Source of the DNA: Elephas maximus indicus | Lineage: Eukaryota > Chordata > Mammalia > Proboscidea > Elephantidae | Length of the DNA stretch: 64,000 nucleotides | Assembly (NCBI RefSeq): GCF_024166365.1 | Contig: NC_064843.1 | Coordinates: 58,304,532 to 58,368,531 of the forward strand | Direction of reading: 5' to 3' | Part shown: piece by piece, positions 22,004-32,772 of the stretch | How positions within the stretch are numbered: the stretch's first letter is position 1 | Layout of the letters: the number at the start of each line of letters is the position of its first letter | Notes under the pieces: model-generated | Seen by the model: only the letters and a program-made list of their open reading frames with translations | The model's database searches: none | Told to the model about the DNA's origin: nothing | Made by a program: the position numbers and the translations under genes

Positions 22004-22224
22004 GACTTTTTGATGACCCCAGAGTCCAGAGACCTTAGCATCTTGGAAGAATTTTTCTTAAAGTCTGCTGTCATGGCTTTTAAATTCACAGTCGATTTTA
22101 CGATCTAGATCTTAATGTATTTGTGTTTTATGTTTCCTCACATACTCAAAAATGTTACATTTTATCTTCCTAACTCCAGGAATATGTGTGGTGTTTGTTA
22201 ATGCTGTGTATTTTTATATCATGC

Positions 22225-22292
22225 TCCCTGACACAGACATACACACACAGAGACATAGACACACATACACTTTACATACACATACACCTGCC
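22225..22292. repeat. CA-rich simple repeat
   Basis: Interrupted (CA)n with AG and TA units, from 'cacagacatacacacacaga' to 'catacacctgcc'. Confidence 0.9.
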
Positions 22293-23865
22293 TTTCTCCA
22301 TTTAGATGTCACCCTGTGGTCAAGGTTGACATTACCGAGTCCCTCAGGTGTTAAGCCTCCTCTCTCCCATCTTTCCCTCCCTCTCTTTTCCAAAGCCTTC
22401 CAAACCCAATGTCTGACTTAGAATCAGAATTGGGTACTTGGTGAGGAGTAACCAGCCCTTTAGCCCACCCGTGTGTACCCTGGGTTTCAGAACGGAAGCT
22501 CTCCAGGATCTGTTCCTAACAGTGGGGTCCAGGCCTGGTCAGCAGACATTCTTACCCTTTTGTGACAGAGCTGCTGCCTGGCTCCCTGCAGGTAGCTCCA
22601 CAGATGCTGCCAGCACCCATGGGTTATTTCCCTGTAGACAGAAGGGAGCAAGAACTTTCTTTTCTCCTCCTTCTCTGGAGGCTTATGGTCTTAGCTCATT
22701 CACTGAGGCTGAGTCTGGGAAATCTGTTTCTGACTCTCAGACTCGAGGCTACGGCAGGCTTCCCGGCTGCCTTTGGACAAATGGTTGCATTTTGTCTCTG
22801 CCTCTTTTCCACCATCAGTTGCTGCTTACCTCTCTACTGGGGATGTCTGGGTAGATGTCTGGGGCAGCCTCAAAAGCAGCCAAAAATATTTCCAAACACA
22901 GGGCTGGGTAAATGAGCTATGGTTCCATACCACTGCGAGAGGGACAAAGACCTAGTCTCCACAGGATGTCAAACCCTGGGGCTCCAGAGCACTCATCATG
23001 GAAAATTCCAGGAAAAAAAAATTACAAAGCAGCACCATCCCCAAAGGATCATAGAGATATCTGTGGAAGGGAGGAGGCAAAAGTGTGACAGGAGTTGGAG
23101 TGGGGCTGTAGGGAAGGAAACAGTCTGAACACTGAAAGGACACTTCCCTCCCCTTCTCCTCAGTCTGCATTCACCTCTCAGCCCTCTCACACTGCCTTCC
23201 ACTTAGCCCCACTCTGCCAAAATTGCAACAAGGATGTCATTGATTTTGTCATCACAAATCCAGGGGCCCTTCCTCAGAACTCACCTCACTACCCCTCTCA
23301 TTCCCATCTGAAACTACCCCTTACTCTCTTTTACTTGAAACCCTCTACTTTCTTGGCACCTTTGTTTAGGGTTACTCAAATGCAGGACCTGAGACACAGA
23401 CTTGGACACAGGTACGTTTTTTTTTGTGTGTGGGTGAGATGGTTCCAAATAAGCAAGTAGTGAGATACAGGAAAAGCGAGGTACGGAAAAGCTGTGTGTT
23501 ATTGGGCTGGTTACTGCTGTGGGCAACTGGGACACAAACCTTCTTGGGACTATCTGAGGAACTGTGTAGAATGCACCTTAGAATCGTTTCCTCCAAAGGA
23601 TGAAAGTCGGAGGCATTTGTTCAGACTCTTGCACCCACTGGCCACTTCCACAGGCATTAACACCTTGAGTCAGAAAAGAGAAAGCCAAGGTGAGCACTTG
23701 AAGTGGGCAGACATCATCTGTCAGCAGGTGACCCTGGCGATGGCATGGAGGCACCAACAACGTCTAGTAGACATGGCCTTCGTGACAGCTCACTCATGTG
23801 GTTTTATTTCTGCCTTGTGACCATGTTTTTTCCATTTGTTCTCTGGGCTTCCTTTCCCTCAACCT
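22293..23865. other. Unassigned DNA
   Basis: No repeat family or domain was recognised. Plus-strand open frames of up to 138 codons (22438-22854) exist but overlap others in different frames and lack any recognisable protein signature. Confidence 0.45.
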
Positions 23866-23869
23866 TACC

Positions 23870-24165
23870 CCACCCCAGGTTTCATTCACTTGCTCTGCTT
23901 CTCACTGACACCCTATTCTCCTACCCACCCTCCATTCAATGCCCTTAATTGTCTCCATCACTACACTGAACATATTGTGTTAACATTTTTTGTTCATATA
24001 TCTTCTTCCCCAAGAAACTTCTTGAAAACAGGGGCAGGTCTTCTTCTGGTGGTCTATTGCCTAACACAGTGCCTGGCACATAGCACTTCTTCACTGACAA
24101 GTCTGGCTCTTTGGTGGTGGTGTCTAGACGATTGGGCTCAACTGGGACTATCAACCTGAGTGCCT
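23870..24165 (+). mobile_element. L2-like LINE 3' end
   Basis: 'cttgaaaacaggggcaggtc' and 'cacagtgcctggcacatagc' are the usual plus-strand L2 3' landmarks. Upstream it is diverged. Confidence 0.65.
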
Positions 24166-24432
24166 AAACATAGCCTTTCTGGCATAGTGGTCTCAGGGTA
24201 GTTAGACTCCTTACATGGTGGCTCAGAGTTTCAGCAAACAAGGTAGAAGCCATATGGCCTCTTATGACCCAGCCTCAGAAGTCAAGCTAGCACCACTTCC
24301 ACCGTACGCTGCTGGTAAAAGCAGTCACAAGGCCACCCAGATTCAAGGACAGGGGACACACCCATCTTGAAGAGAGGAGTCTCACAGAATTTGTAGCCAT
24401 GTTTTAAAACTTTCCCAGTCGCCTATGGTGGG

Positions 24433-24913
24433 TGTCTTAGTTATCTAGTGCTGCTGTAACAGAAATACCCCAAGAGTATGGCTTTAACAAAGAGAAATTT
24501 ATTTCCTCACAGTAAAGTAGGCTAAAAGTCCAAATTCGGGGTGTCAGCTCCAGCGGAAGGCATTCCTTGTCTGTCAGCATTCTTATCAATGTTCCCCAGA
24601 GCTAGCAGCTTCTGCGAGCAGGGGCCATGGGTTCAAAAGATGTGCTCTGCTCCTGGCACTGCTTTCTTGGTGGCATGAGATACCCACCTCTCTGCTCATT
24701 TCTCTCCTTTATATCTCAAAAGAGATCACTTCAAGACACAATCCAGTGTTGTAGATTGAGTCCTGCCTCACTAACACAACTGCCACCCATCCTCCCTCAT
24801 TAACATCATAGAGGCAGAATTTACAATATAAAGGAAAATCACACAATACTGGGAATCATGGCCCAGCCAAATTGATACACACATTTTTGGGGGACATAAT
24901 TCAATCCATGACA
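24433..24913 (-). mobile_element. Solo LTR, MaLR/ERVL-like (A type), intact ends and 5-bp duplication
   Basis: The LTR begins 'tgtcttagttatctagtgct' and ends 'aattcaatccatgaca'. The 5 bp 'gtggg' occur immediately on both sides (24428-24432 and 24914-24918), so the boundaries are exact. At 481 bp it is a reference copy for the other A-type LTRs here. Confidence 0.93.
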
Positions 24914-24949
24914 GTGGGGAAGAAATACTGGAGTAGGGAATGGGGCTTT

Positions 24950-25388
24950 TCTTAGTCATCTAGTGCTGCTATAACAGAAATACCGCAAGTGGATGGCTTT
25001 AACAAAGAGAAATTTGTTTTCTCACAGTCTTGTAGGTTACAAGTCCAAATTCAGGGCATCGGCTCCAGGGGAAGGCTTTCTCTCTCTGTCAGCCTTCTCA
25101 TCAATATTCCCCCAGAAGAGGAGCTTCTTCACGCAGGGACCCTGGGTCTAAAGGATACGCTCTGCTCCTGGTGCTTCTTTCTTGGTGGTATGAGGTCCCT
25201 AACTCTCTGCTTGCTTCCTTTTCCTTTTATCTCATGAGAGATACAAGGTGGTACAGGCTACACCCCAGGGAAACTCCCTTTTGGATCAGAGAGGTAACCT
25301 GTGTAATCCTTTTAACCGCAGGCAGAGAGAGATTATGATTTACAACCAAGTTGACACATACTTTTGGGGGACACAATTCAATCCATTA
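24950..25388 (-). mobile_element. A-type LTR at the internal-region side of a MaLR-like element (its 3' LTR)
   Basis: Same family as 24433-24913 ('cttagtcatctagtgctgct', 'gggggacacaattcaatcca'). Its right edge passes directly into the internal region at 25389, through 'ttccatcctttgacccccaa', which in element orientation is a purine-rich stretch just before the 3' LTR. Confidence 0.8.
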
Positions 25389-26437
25389 CGTTCCATCCTT
25401 TGACCCCCAAAAATTCATGTCTTGCAGCATGCAACACATATTCACCCCATCATATCATAGCAAAAGTCTTAACTCCAAGTCTAAAATCCAAAAATTCTTC
25501 AGCTGTGAAATCTAGAATACAAGTCATCCGCTTCCAAAGGTACAATGGCAGAATAGGCGCAAGCTAGACATTTCCATTACAAACGGGAAAAACTGAAGGG
25601 AAAGAAGACATAACAGGCATCAAGCAAGTCAGCAGACGTTACTTTAGCTCTCAAAGCTTTGAAAATAATTCTTTGTTCTCTGAGACAATTTACACAATAG
25701 CCCTGCCCTCCAGACTCTAGGTATTGGCCATACTCTCCGGATTCTGAGTGGAGGCCCCTTGGCCCTGGGCTTCAGCTCCACTTTCCAAGCTAACTGGGAC
25801 CGCGACTCTGCTCCCTTGGCTTTAGATGCACCATTCTCCTAGTCCATCTAAGTGGCAACTCCACCCTTAGAAACACCAGAGGCTATGGCTCTATCACCCT
25901 TTGCAAACCCCCAAGGTCATCGCCAGACCTTTTGAGGCTGAGACAACCTAGCTTCTTGTATTCCTTGACTCTTCAGATTCTGTTTCCCGGGTTCTTGGCC
26001 TCTCAGCTCCTCGGGCCTCACACCCAAATCTGCCTTTCTGGGGCAAGTGTTCCAAAGCTCAGTAGCTCTGCCGATAAGTGACCAGAGGCACCCCACTCTG
26101 CCAGGAAGGCTCTAGCACACAGGCACTGAGCTCTCTGGCTCCGTGGGTCAGCAAACCTAGCTCCACTGATAAGTGCTGAGAGGCACCCCACTCCACCAGG
26201 AAGCCTCCTGCACACAGACACTCAGCTCTCTCACTCCATGGGTTGGCTCCAGCACTGTCTCATGCTGGTCGCCTGGTTCTGCTGCTGTTGGTTTTCTGCT
26301 GTTGTCGCTTCTTTGCCAATGCAGGTTCTCTGCTGCACTGGTCCTCTGCTGCTGTCGCAACTCTATTCATTCACAGTTTCAAAACCGCTTCCAAATTTAA
26401 GTATTTGTTAGAGCAGCACCCCATTCCTGGTACCAAT
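25389..26437 (-). mobile_element. Non-coding internal region of a MaLR-like LTR retrotransposon
   Basis: About 1.05 kb lies between two LTRs. It reads from a purine-rich tract next to the left LTR to a primer-binding site at the right. No gag, protease or reverse transcriptase reading frame of note is present, as is usual for MaLR elements, which depend on ERVL proteins. A related pair of about 110-bp blocks near 26040-26140 and 26160-26245 ('aggcaccccactctgccagg' and 'aggcaccccactccaccagg') is an internal duplication. Confidence 0.78.
26419..26435 (-). other. tRNA-Leu primer-binding site of the MaLR-like element
   Basis: On the plus strand the 17 bases 'ccccattcctggtacca' match the 3' end of tRNA-Leu(UAA) including CCA at 16 of 17 positions. 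It lies 2 bp from the LTR edge at 26438. A leucine tRNA primer is the naming feature of ERVL, the helper of MaLR elements. Confidence 0.85.
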
Positions 26438-27097
26438 TGTCTTAGGCTGGGTTGTCTAGAGAAGCAAAATCAGCAATGTGTATAAATATATACAGAGAGA
26501 TTTATATTAAGGAAACAGCTCACGTGATTGTAGAGGTTGGAATGTCCCAAGTCCTTGGATCAGAATAGAGTCCTTTCCCAATTCACGAAGCTGCAGAGGC
26601 TGGTGAACCCAAGATGAGCAGGTTGGAGAGCAGGGATCCTGGTCATAGGTTGTGATGGTTGAGGAATCCCCAAGGTTGGCAGGCAAGACTGCAAGTTTTC
26701 TCCTGAGTTAGCTGCAGGGGCTGACAAAACCCAAAGACAGGCAGGTCAGGGAGCAGGAGTCTTGCTTGCAGGCCATGAAGATTGGTGAATCCCAAGATGG
26801 ACAGGTGAGCTGCTAGCTCAAGTCCCAAGAACCAGAAGTCAGGCAAGAGGTAGCTGCTGGATCCAGAACAAGCCAACAACCTTTGCAAGGCAAGCAGGAA
26901 AAGAAAGTAGACAGCGGAAGGTGGAGAGATGAAGGCTGAGGGAGCGGCGAGCTGCCATAGGTCCCACCCCTCAGATTCCATCACGGGGGTGATCACATAT
27001 CAAATTTTCAACAGGAAAGTGATCACAACTTTATACAACTGCCCAAACACTGAGAATCATGGCCCAGCCAAGTTAACACACAATCTTAACCATCACA
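26438..27097 (-). mobile_element. B-type LTR adjoining the primer-binding site (5' LTR in element orientation)
   Basis: It begins 'tgtcttaggctgggttgtct' and ends 'caatcttaaccatcaca', 660 bp, TGT...ACA type. It matches the LTR at 4265-4835 in its ends and middle ('agatttatattaaggaaaca') but not the A-type LTR at the other end of the same internal region. Confidence 0.85.
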
Positions 27098-27129
27098 CGA
27101 CTAAAACAAAACAAATCAATAACAAAGTC

Positions 27130-27482
27130 TCTGTACTGTGCAGTAGGTTGAATGGTGGCCTGGAAAAGATGTCCATGTCCAACACCCAGAGTCTGTGAAT
27201 GTGACCGTATTTAGAAAAATAAGGGTCTTTGCAGATATAATTTAGTTAAGGATGAGATCATCCTGGATTACCCAGCTGGACCCTAAATCCAACGGCAGGT
27301 GTCCTTGTAAGAGTGAACCAGAGGCTAGGAAGAGTTCTCCAATAGAGAGGAGGGAGCATGGCCCCACCAACACCTTGATTTTGTACTTGTAACCTCCAGA
27401 ACTGTGAGCGAATAAATTTCTGTTGTTTTAAGCCACCTGGTTTGTGGTAATTTGTTACTGGAGCTGCAGGGAACTAATGCAT
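27130..27482 (+). mobile_element. MLT1-like solo LTR
   Basis: 'gtaggttgaatggtggcctg', 'ggtctttgcagatataattt', 'aacctccagaactgtgagcg' and 'gtttgtggtaatttgttact' follow the MaLR LTR order. It is shorter than full length. Confidence 0.8.
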
Positions 27483-27774
27483 ACTGTGACACAATAATGT
27501 AACAGGATTTTTAAAAGGGACTCTTTCCATCTTAATCTTGGCCGAGGTCCAAAGGCCAAGACCAACCAAATAGGGGGCAATATCCCAACATGCCAAAGGG
27601 ACCCCAGGCCAGATTTGCAAAGGAGATGCTCAGAAATCAGGTTTGCCACTCTTAGCCTCTCAATCACTGTGAGGTTATGAAGGGTTGAATTTGAAGTGAC
27701 CAGAGAGGTGGGGATTTCTTTAAAGGATGTAGTGTGATATGAGCCCTCTCTCCTGGGAATGGGTGGGGGTGCTG
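27483..27774. other. Unassigned DNA, left of the inverted-repeat arm
   Basis: No feature recognised. A 147-codon minus-strand frame (27455-27898) spans the LTR boundary and has no domain. Confidence 0.4.
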
Positions 27775-27819
27775 CAGCCTCACCTCGAGCCCAAAGCAGA
27801 GGCTTCAAGAGGACCCTGG
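27775..27819. repeat. 45-bp inverted repeat, left arm
   Basis: This segment ('cagcctcacctcgagcccaa' to 'aagaggaccctgg') is the reverse complement of 28266-28310 at 43 of 45 positions. The arms are separated by 446 bp, which contain an L1 fragment ending right at the second arm. Confidence 0.9.
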
Positions 27820-27989
27820 AATTTGTGTTTGTGGCCATCGGCCTGAGGAGCCAGGTTAGGGAGAGTGAGGGCAGTGCTGGAGCCAGCCACACTCTCATTA
27901 AGGGGACAGCAGGGCAAGGATGCCTGTGAGTTTGCTAGGTTTGAGGTGAGTGGAGAGAGAGCAGGTTCTGTTTAGCAAGGGAGCCCTTT

Positions 27990-28265
27990 CCTTTTTTGTT
28001 TTTTTTAATTTTTATTGTGCTTTAAGTGAAAGTTTACAAATCAAGTCAGACTCTCATACAAAAATTTATAAACACCTTGCTATATACTCCTAATTGCTCT
28101 CCCCCTAATGAGACAGCACACCCCTTCCCTCCACTCTCTCTTTTCGTGCCCATTCTGCCAGCTTCTGACCCCCCGCTACCCTCTCAGCTCCCCTTCAGAC
28201 AGGAGATGCCAAGATAGTCTCAGGTGTCTACTTGATCCAAGAAGCTCATTCTTCCCCAGTATCAG
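27990..28265 (-). mobile_element. 5'-truncated L1 3' UTR
   Basis: A T-rich start, then 'ttattgtgctttaagtgaaa', 'gctctccccctaatgagaca' and 'gatccaagaagctcattctt', the reverse of the L1 tail seen at 56.5-56.8 kb. It ends about 28262 where the inverted-repeat arm begins. Confidence 0.85.
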
Positions 28266-28310
28266 CCAGGGTCCTCTTGAAGCCTTTGCTTTGGGCTCAA
28301 GGTGAGGCTG
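28266..28310. repeat. 45-bp inverted repeat, right arm
   Basis: 'ccagggtcctcttgaagcct' to 'ggtgaggctg', inverted copy of 27775-27819, directly abutting the 5' end of the L1 fragment. Confidence 0.9.
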
Positions 28311-29165
28311 ACTCAGCATCCCAACCTGGAGGCCAGAAGGGGCAGATTTCTCTGCTGCTCTAAGCACATCTACAAGAAAAAGCACATCACCGCTGTTCAC
28401 GCTGATGTTGCCGAGACCCAGACAAGAATTCTGCCTCAGTGCACTTCTTCAAGAACGCCCAATGCTCCCACGGCTGAGCTTCCCCACAAATCATGGCCCT
28501 CCAGCTCTTGGCACCCCAGCTTTGCTCCAGCCAGCACACTCCCTGGGAAGGCCTTGTGGCATGAGGGAGTCTCTGGAGGAGGAAATGGGACACAAGCGTC
28601 AGTGAGGGCACTGCCCTATGCGTTCCCAGAGTTCTATCTACTCTCATTTTTCTAATACAGTTGAACTTTCCTAACCATGGGGCTCATACCAAGGGGCCAC
28701 ACTGAACTCTGCGTTCCAGAACCAGGAGGGCCCACAGCGACCTCCCATAACCTGGAGATGAGAGCCACCCACAGCGTGAGACCCACCTGCAGGCTCCTGT
28801 GCCCAGCCATACTTCTCGCCCTCCACTCCTTGCCCCCGTCCGAGCTTCTTCCCCTCCTCCCTCAGTGGCACAGGGGATCTTTGCTCCCTCCTGACAGTCA
28901 CATTGGCAGAATCCTGGTTGTCTTCCAACACCAACCCCACCACTCTTTGAGGGCTGGCCATTTTCTACGCTCTCCAAGCTGCAAGGGGCCAGGGAACAGT
29001 GTGATTATGGATTATGAACTTGAGAGCCATGTCCAGGTTCATGGTTTGAGGTTTCCCAGATATCACTGGACCACTGCCAACCCCCAGGGTCAGGGTGACA
29101 GAGGTGGGAGGAAGGATGTGAGGGAGTTGACTTCTCAGAAGCAACAACTTCTCCAACTCTTAATG
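28311..29165. other. Unassigned GC-moderate DNA
   Basis: No repeat was named. A 212-codon plus-strand frame (28677-29315) extends into an L2 end and lacks a domain; opposed frames of 96-97 codons cover the same bases. It is judged non-coding. Confidence 0.45.
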
Positions 29166-29345
29166 CCTTCTCTTAAAACCCCGTCTTGGTTCTTATTTTT
29201 CTTCCTTCGGCCTTCCCTCTGCCACACTTACGTGGATGCACATGCAGAACTGCAATGCCCTGTTTATTTCCCTAACCCACTAGATATAAGCTATAGGTCC
29301 TCAGAGCTCACCTAACACTGTTTGTTGAATAAATTGTGCTCACTC
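29166..29345 (+). mobile_element. L2 LINE 3' end
   Basis: 'aactgcaatgccctgtttat' and 'cactgtttgttgaataaatt' are plus-strand L2 tail landmarks. Confidence 0.6.
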
Positions 29346-29384
29346 ATGTACACACACATAGGTGCACCAGCCATACCGGATACA

Positions 29385-29552
29385 GCAGCTCTCAACTTTG
29401 GCTGCACGTTGGAATCACCCGAGAAGCTTTAAAAACGTCCTGATGCTCAGGACCTACTACCCAGAGATCCTGACTGGATCGGTCTGGGTTGAGATCCAAG
29501 TGTGGGGTGGGGGGGGGTTAAAAGCCCTCCAGGTGATTCCAACATGTGTAGA
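29385..29552 (+). mobile_element. MER5B-like DNA transposon
   Basis: 'gctctcaactttggctgcac', 'gttggaatcacccgagaagc' and 'ctccaggtgattccaacatg' correspond to a MER5-type hAT element with roughly complementary ends. Confidence 0.75.
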
Positions 29553-29705
29553 CCTGGGGTTCTCAAACTTGATCTAGCATCAGGACCACCTGAAGGACTT
29601 GTTAAAACACAGATTCTTGGGCCCCAGCCCCAGAGTTTCTGATTCTGTAGTCCTGGGATGAGACTTTAGGATTTTTACTTCTAACACTCGGTATAGGAGA
29701 TTATC
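29553..29705 (+). mobile_element. MER5A-like DNA transposon
   Basis: 'gggttctcaaacttgatcta', 'gttaaaacacagattcttgg' and 'gccccagagtttctgattct' identify MER5A. It starts where the preceding MER5-like copy stops. Confidence 0.8.
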
Positions 29706-29707
29706 AG

Positions 29708-30201
29708 GAAACTGGGTGTTAAGGATTGAATGAATAACAACAACAAAAAACCAGTTGCCACAGAGTTGATTTTGACTCATGGTGACCTCATGTTGTGTCC
29801 CCCAAAAAATATGTTGAAATCCTATCCCCCAGTACTGTGATCCTGACCTTGTTCAAAATAAGGTCTTTTAAGATTGATCAGTTAACAAGAGGTCATACCA
29901 GAGTAGGGTGGGTCCTAATCCAATCTGAGTGATTCCTTACAAAAGACAAAAGGCAGAGGGAAAATGGCCATGTGACAACAGAATTATGCCGCAGCTGCAA
30001 GCCAAGGAACATCTGGGACTACCAGAAGCTGAGAGAAAATAAGAAAGTATCTTCCCTTAGAACATTTGGAGAGAACATGGCCCTGCCCATACCCTGAATT
30101 CAGGCTAGTAAGCCTCCAGAACTGTGAGCAATACATTTATGTTCCTATAAGCCACCCAGTTTATGGTGTTTCATTCAGCAGCCCCAGGAAACTAATCCAC
30201 A
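29708..30201 (+). mobile_element. MLT1-like LTR interrupted near its start
   Basis: It begins 'tgttaaggattgaatgaa', is broken by a SINE stub at 29728-29788, then continues 'tgtcccccaaaaaatatgtt', 'agtagggtgggtcctaatcc' and 'aagcctccagaactgtgagc', to 'gaaactaatccaca'. Confidence 0.82.
29728..29788 (-). mobile_element. RTE/AfroSINE 3' end stub within an LTR
   Basis: 'aacaacaacaaaaaaccagt' then 'gagttgattttgactcatgg' is only the 3' end of a minus-strand SINE or RTE, so the insertion was severely 5'-truncated. Confidence 0.75.
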
Positions 30202-30555
30202 GGGTAGCTATCTTCTTCAAGGATGAGAGCTGGAGCAGAAATACAAAGAACCAGGAATAAGGGGGATTTCTGGAGAGACAGGGAAAAATGTGCCTGACAG
30301 CAAGCCTGAAGAAGCGTGGTAAAAGGTAAGGTGCATGGGAAAGGAGCTGAGGGAGAAAATAAGGGGCAGAATCAATGGGATTTGACAGGTGAGGCAGGAA
30401 ATGAAGCTGAGGTCTTCTCTGCTCTGTTCAGCAAGAACGTTCTTTGAGTGTTCCTGAGGACTAGGGTGCCGCAGATGCAGCCACCATCATCTTTCCCCTG
30501 CACACCTGCAACAACCTCCTTGCTGGGCTTCTGCCTCCTCTCTTCCTCCACCACC
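30202..30555. other. Unassigned DNA
   Basis: No recognisable repeat or gene. Confidence 0.4.
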
Positions 30556-30690
30556 ATCCATTCTCTACTTGGCCATCGAGTGATCTTTCAAAAATGTCAA
30601 TCAGATCTTGTCACTCCCCTGTTTAAATTCTCTCAAGTGTTCCCAGAGCCTACCTGGAATAAAGTTCAAATTCTATATCCCTTCTGTGGT
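30556..30690 (+). mobile_element. L2 LINE fragment
   Basis: 'caatcagatcttgtcactcc' and 'ctggaataaagttcaaattc' match the plus-strand L2 ORF2 end. Confidence 0.7.
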
Positions 30691-30954
30691 GGCCATGCAA
30701 CCTCCAAGTATGGGAGCGTAGTTGACCAAGGGCCCAGCTTCCACATTTTATGTGGAGGCCATACCTCCCCCAAGCTGATCCCAGCCAATGACTTAGTGTA
30801 CGGAGATATTAAGGCAGACCCCTTTCTAGGAGACACAGGACTCCCTCATGGGTAATTTTGGAGTCCCAGAAGGCTTTGCTGAATCTTCTTTAGACTACAC
30901 AGGAGTTTAAGATGCTTCCACTCGGCCTTCCCTCCTGCTCTCCTTTATAAGGGT

Positions 30955-31162
30955 CCAACCCAAAACCCACTGCCATCAAGTCAATTCTGACTCATAGTGG
31001 TCCTATAGGACAGGGTAGAACTGCCCCATAGGGTTTCCAAGGCTGTAAATCTTTACAGAAGCAGACTGCCACCTCTTTCTCCCACAGAGTGGCTGGTGGG
31101 CTCAAACCACTGACCTTTAAGTTAGAGGCTGAGTGCTTAACCACTCTGACACCAGGGCTCCT
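30955..31162 (-). mobile_element. AfroSINE, long variant
   Basis: Minus-strand copy with 'tcaagtcaattctgactcat', the extra 'ctttctcccacagagtggct' block and the head at the right. An exact 11-bp duplication 'tttataagggt' flanks it (30944-30954, 31163-31173). Confidence 0.93.
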
Positions 31163-31173
31163 TTTATAAGGGT

Positions 31174-31535
31174 TAGGCTTGTACAAACCCTCAGCTTTCT
31201 TCTTAATTAAATGAAGAGCTGGGACTCTTAATCTATAATCCCACATAAGGACCAAAAGAGAAACAAGTCTTGCCACTCTACTAATTACTCCTTTTCTTCA
31301 CATGGAGAAGCTCACTGTCTTGGGTCAGGTTCCCTAAGCCAAAGATTCGGTGCAAGTAATTTGTTAAGGAAGTGGTCCCAGGGAAAACTAATCAGGGTGT
31401 GAGGGAAGCAGGACAGGGAAGAATAAGAAGCTGATCAGGGGGACAATCTCATGTGAAGAGATTGGCTCCAATATGGCACCCTGGTAAGCTTGCACATATC
31501 CAAATAGGCCACACAGGCAAAGGCTTGAACTGCAG
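31174..31535. other. Unassigned DNA
   Basis: Nothing recognised between the AfroSINE and the LTR that follows. Confidence 0.4.
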
Positions 31536-31539
31536 CTAA

Positions 31540-32015
31540 TACAACCGTGGTGGTCAGAATAACGGCATCTCAAAGATGTCCATATCTTATCCACGGAACT
31601 TGCAAATGACCAAAGGGACTTCGCAAATTTGATTAAGTTAAGAGTCTTGAGATGGAGAGGTTATCCCGGATTATTTGCATGGGCCCAATGTAATCACAAG
31701 AGTCCTTATAAAAGGGAGACAGGAGAGTCAGAGAGAAGGTATGACGATGACAGCAGAGGTCAAAGTAATGTGGTTACTGACGGGGAGGCCACGAGCCAAG
31801 GAACGTGTGCGGCCTCTGGAAGCTGGACAAGGCAAGGAAATGAATTCTCCCCTAGAGACTTCAGAAGGAACGCAGCTCTGCCAACACCTTGATTTTAGCC
31901 CAATGAGACCCATTTCAGACTTGACTTCCAGAACTGTAAGATAATAAATTTGTGTAGTTTTAAGCCATCACATTTGTGATAATTTGTTACAGCAGTAATA
32001 AGAAACTAATACACT
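31540..32015 (+). mobile_element. Old MLT1-like LTR
   Basis: 'gttaagagtcttgagatgga', 'cttgacttccagaactgtaa' and 'gtgataatttgttacagcag' are MaLR landmarks; the copy is diverged. Confidence 0.7.
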
Positions 32016-32402
32016 GCATCTTGGTGGAATGCCTGTGATCCTCCCACAAGAGAAGTGGATGGGAGGCCTGGGAGGCCCTGGAGGCCATCTCCCACTTGCC
32101 CGCCTGTCTCCCTGGGATGCTGTCGTGAGATAGCTTCTCATCATGTCTCAAGTTCTAACAAGGTCTGAGGCTTTCTGCCCTTCCTCTCCCCCGCCCCCCC
32201 CCCCACCCAGAGCTGCAGACTATAAAACCACTTACTTAGCTACAGCCTGGAATTGGCTCCTCAGCAGCAAGATGTCCCACAACTCACATAGCAGTCATCT
32301 GGCCCCTTTTGTTTTGGTGTCGTCCTTTTTAGTGTGTGGGACAAGGACGCGGGGAACTAGCACCTTTAGCAGGTACTGTCTTTTCACTGGCTATGTAAGT
32401 AA
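32016..32402. other. Unassigned DNA with a C-run
   Basis: A C-rich tract lies near 32188-32208. No gene or repeat family recognised. Confidence 0.4.
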
Positions 32403-32407
32403 CAAAC

Positions 32408-32772
32408 TGTCTTAGTTTCCCAGTCTGCTGTAACACAAGTACCACACATGGGTGGCTTTAAAGAACAGAAATTTATTTTCTCAAGCTTCTGGAGGCTAAA
32501 AGTCCAAATCAGGGTCTTGGCCTTGTTGATTCCTTCCTTGGTTCCTTGGTGATCCTCACATGACACCTGTCTTCCCCTGTGTGTTCATTTGTGTTTCTAT
32601 GTCTAATCTGCTTTTTATAATTCAGAAGTGATTAGATTTAGAACCCACCATACTTAGGCATGATCTAATTAACATACCAAAAGATTCCTATTTCCAAATA
32701 GGATTATATCCATAGGTATATGGGTTAGGATTCCAACACATATTTTAGGGGTACATAATTCAATCCATACCA
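32408..32772 (-). mobile_element. Old MaLR-like LTR
   Basis: 'tgtcttagtttcccagtctg' at the left and 'ggggtacataattcaatcca' at the right mark an old relative of the A-type LTR. Confidence 0.75.

Noticed and set aside
28677..29315. 212-codon plus-strand open frame
   Set aside because: No recognisable domain, opposed open frames over the same bases, and its 3' end lies in an L2 tail.
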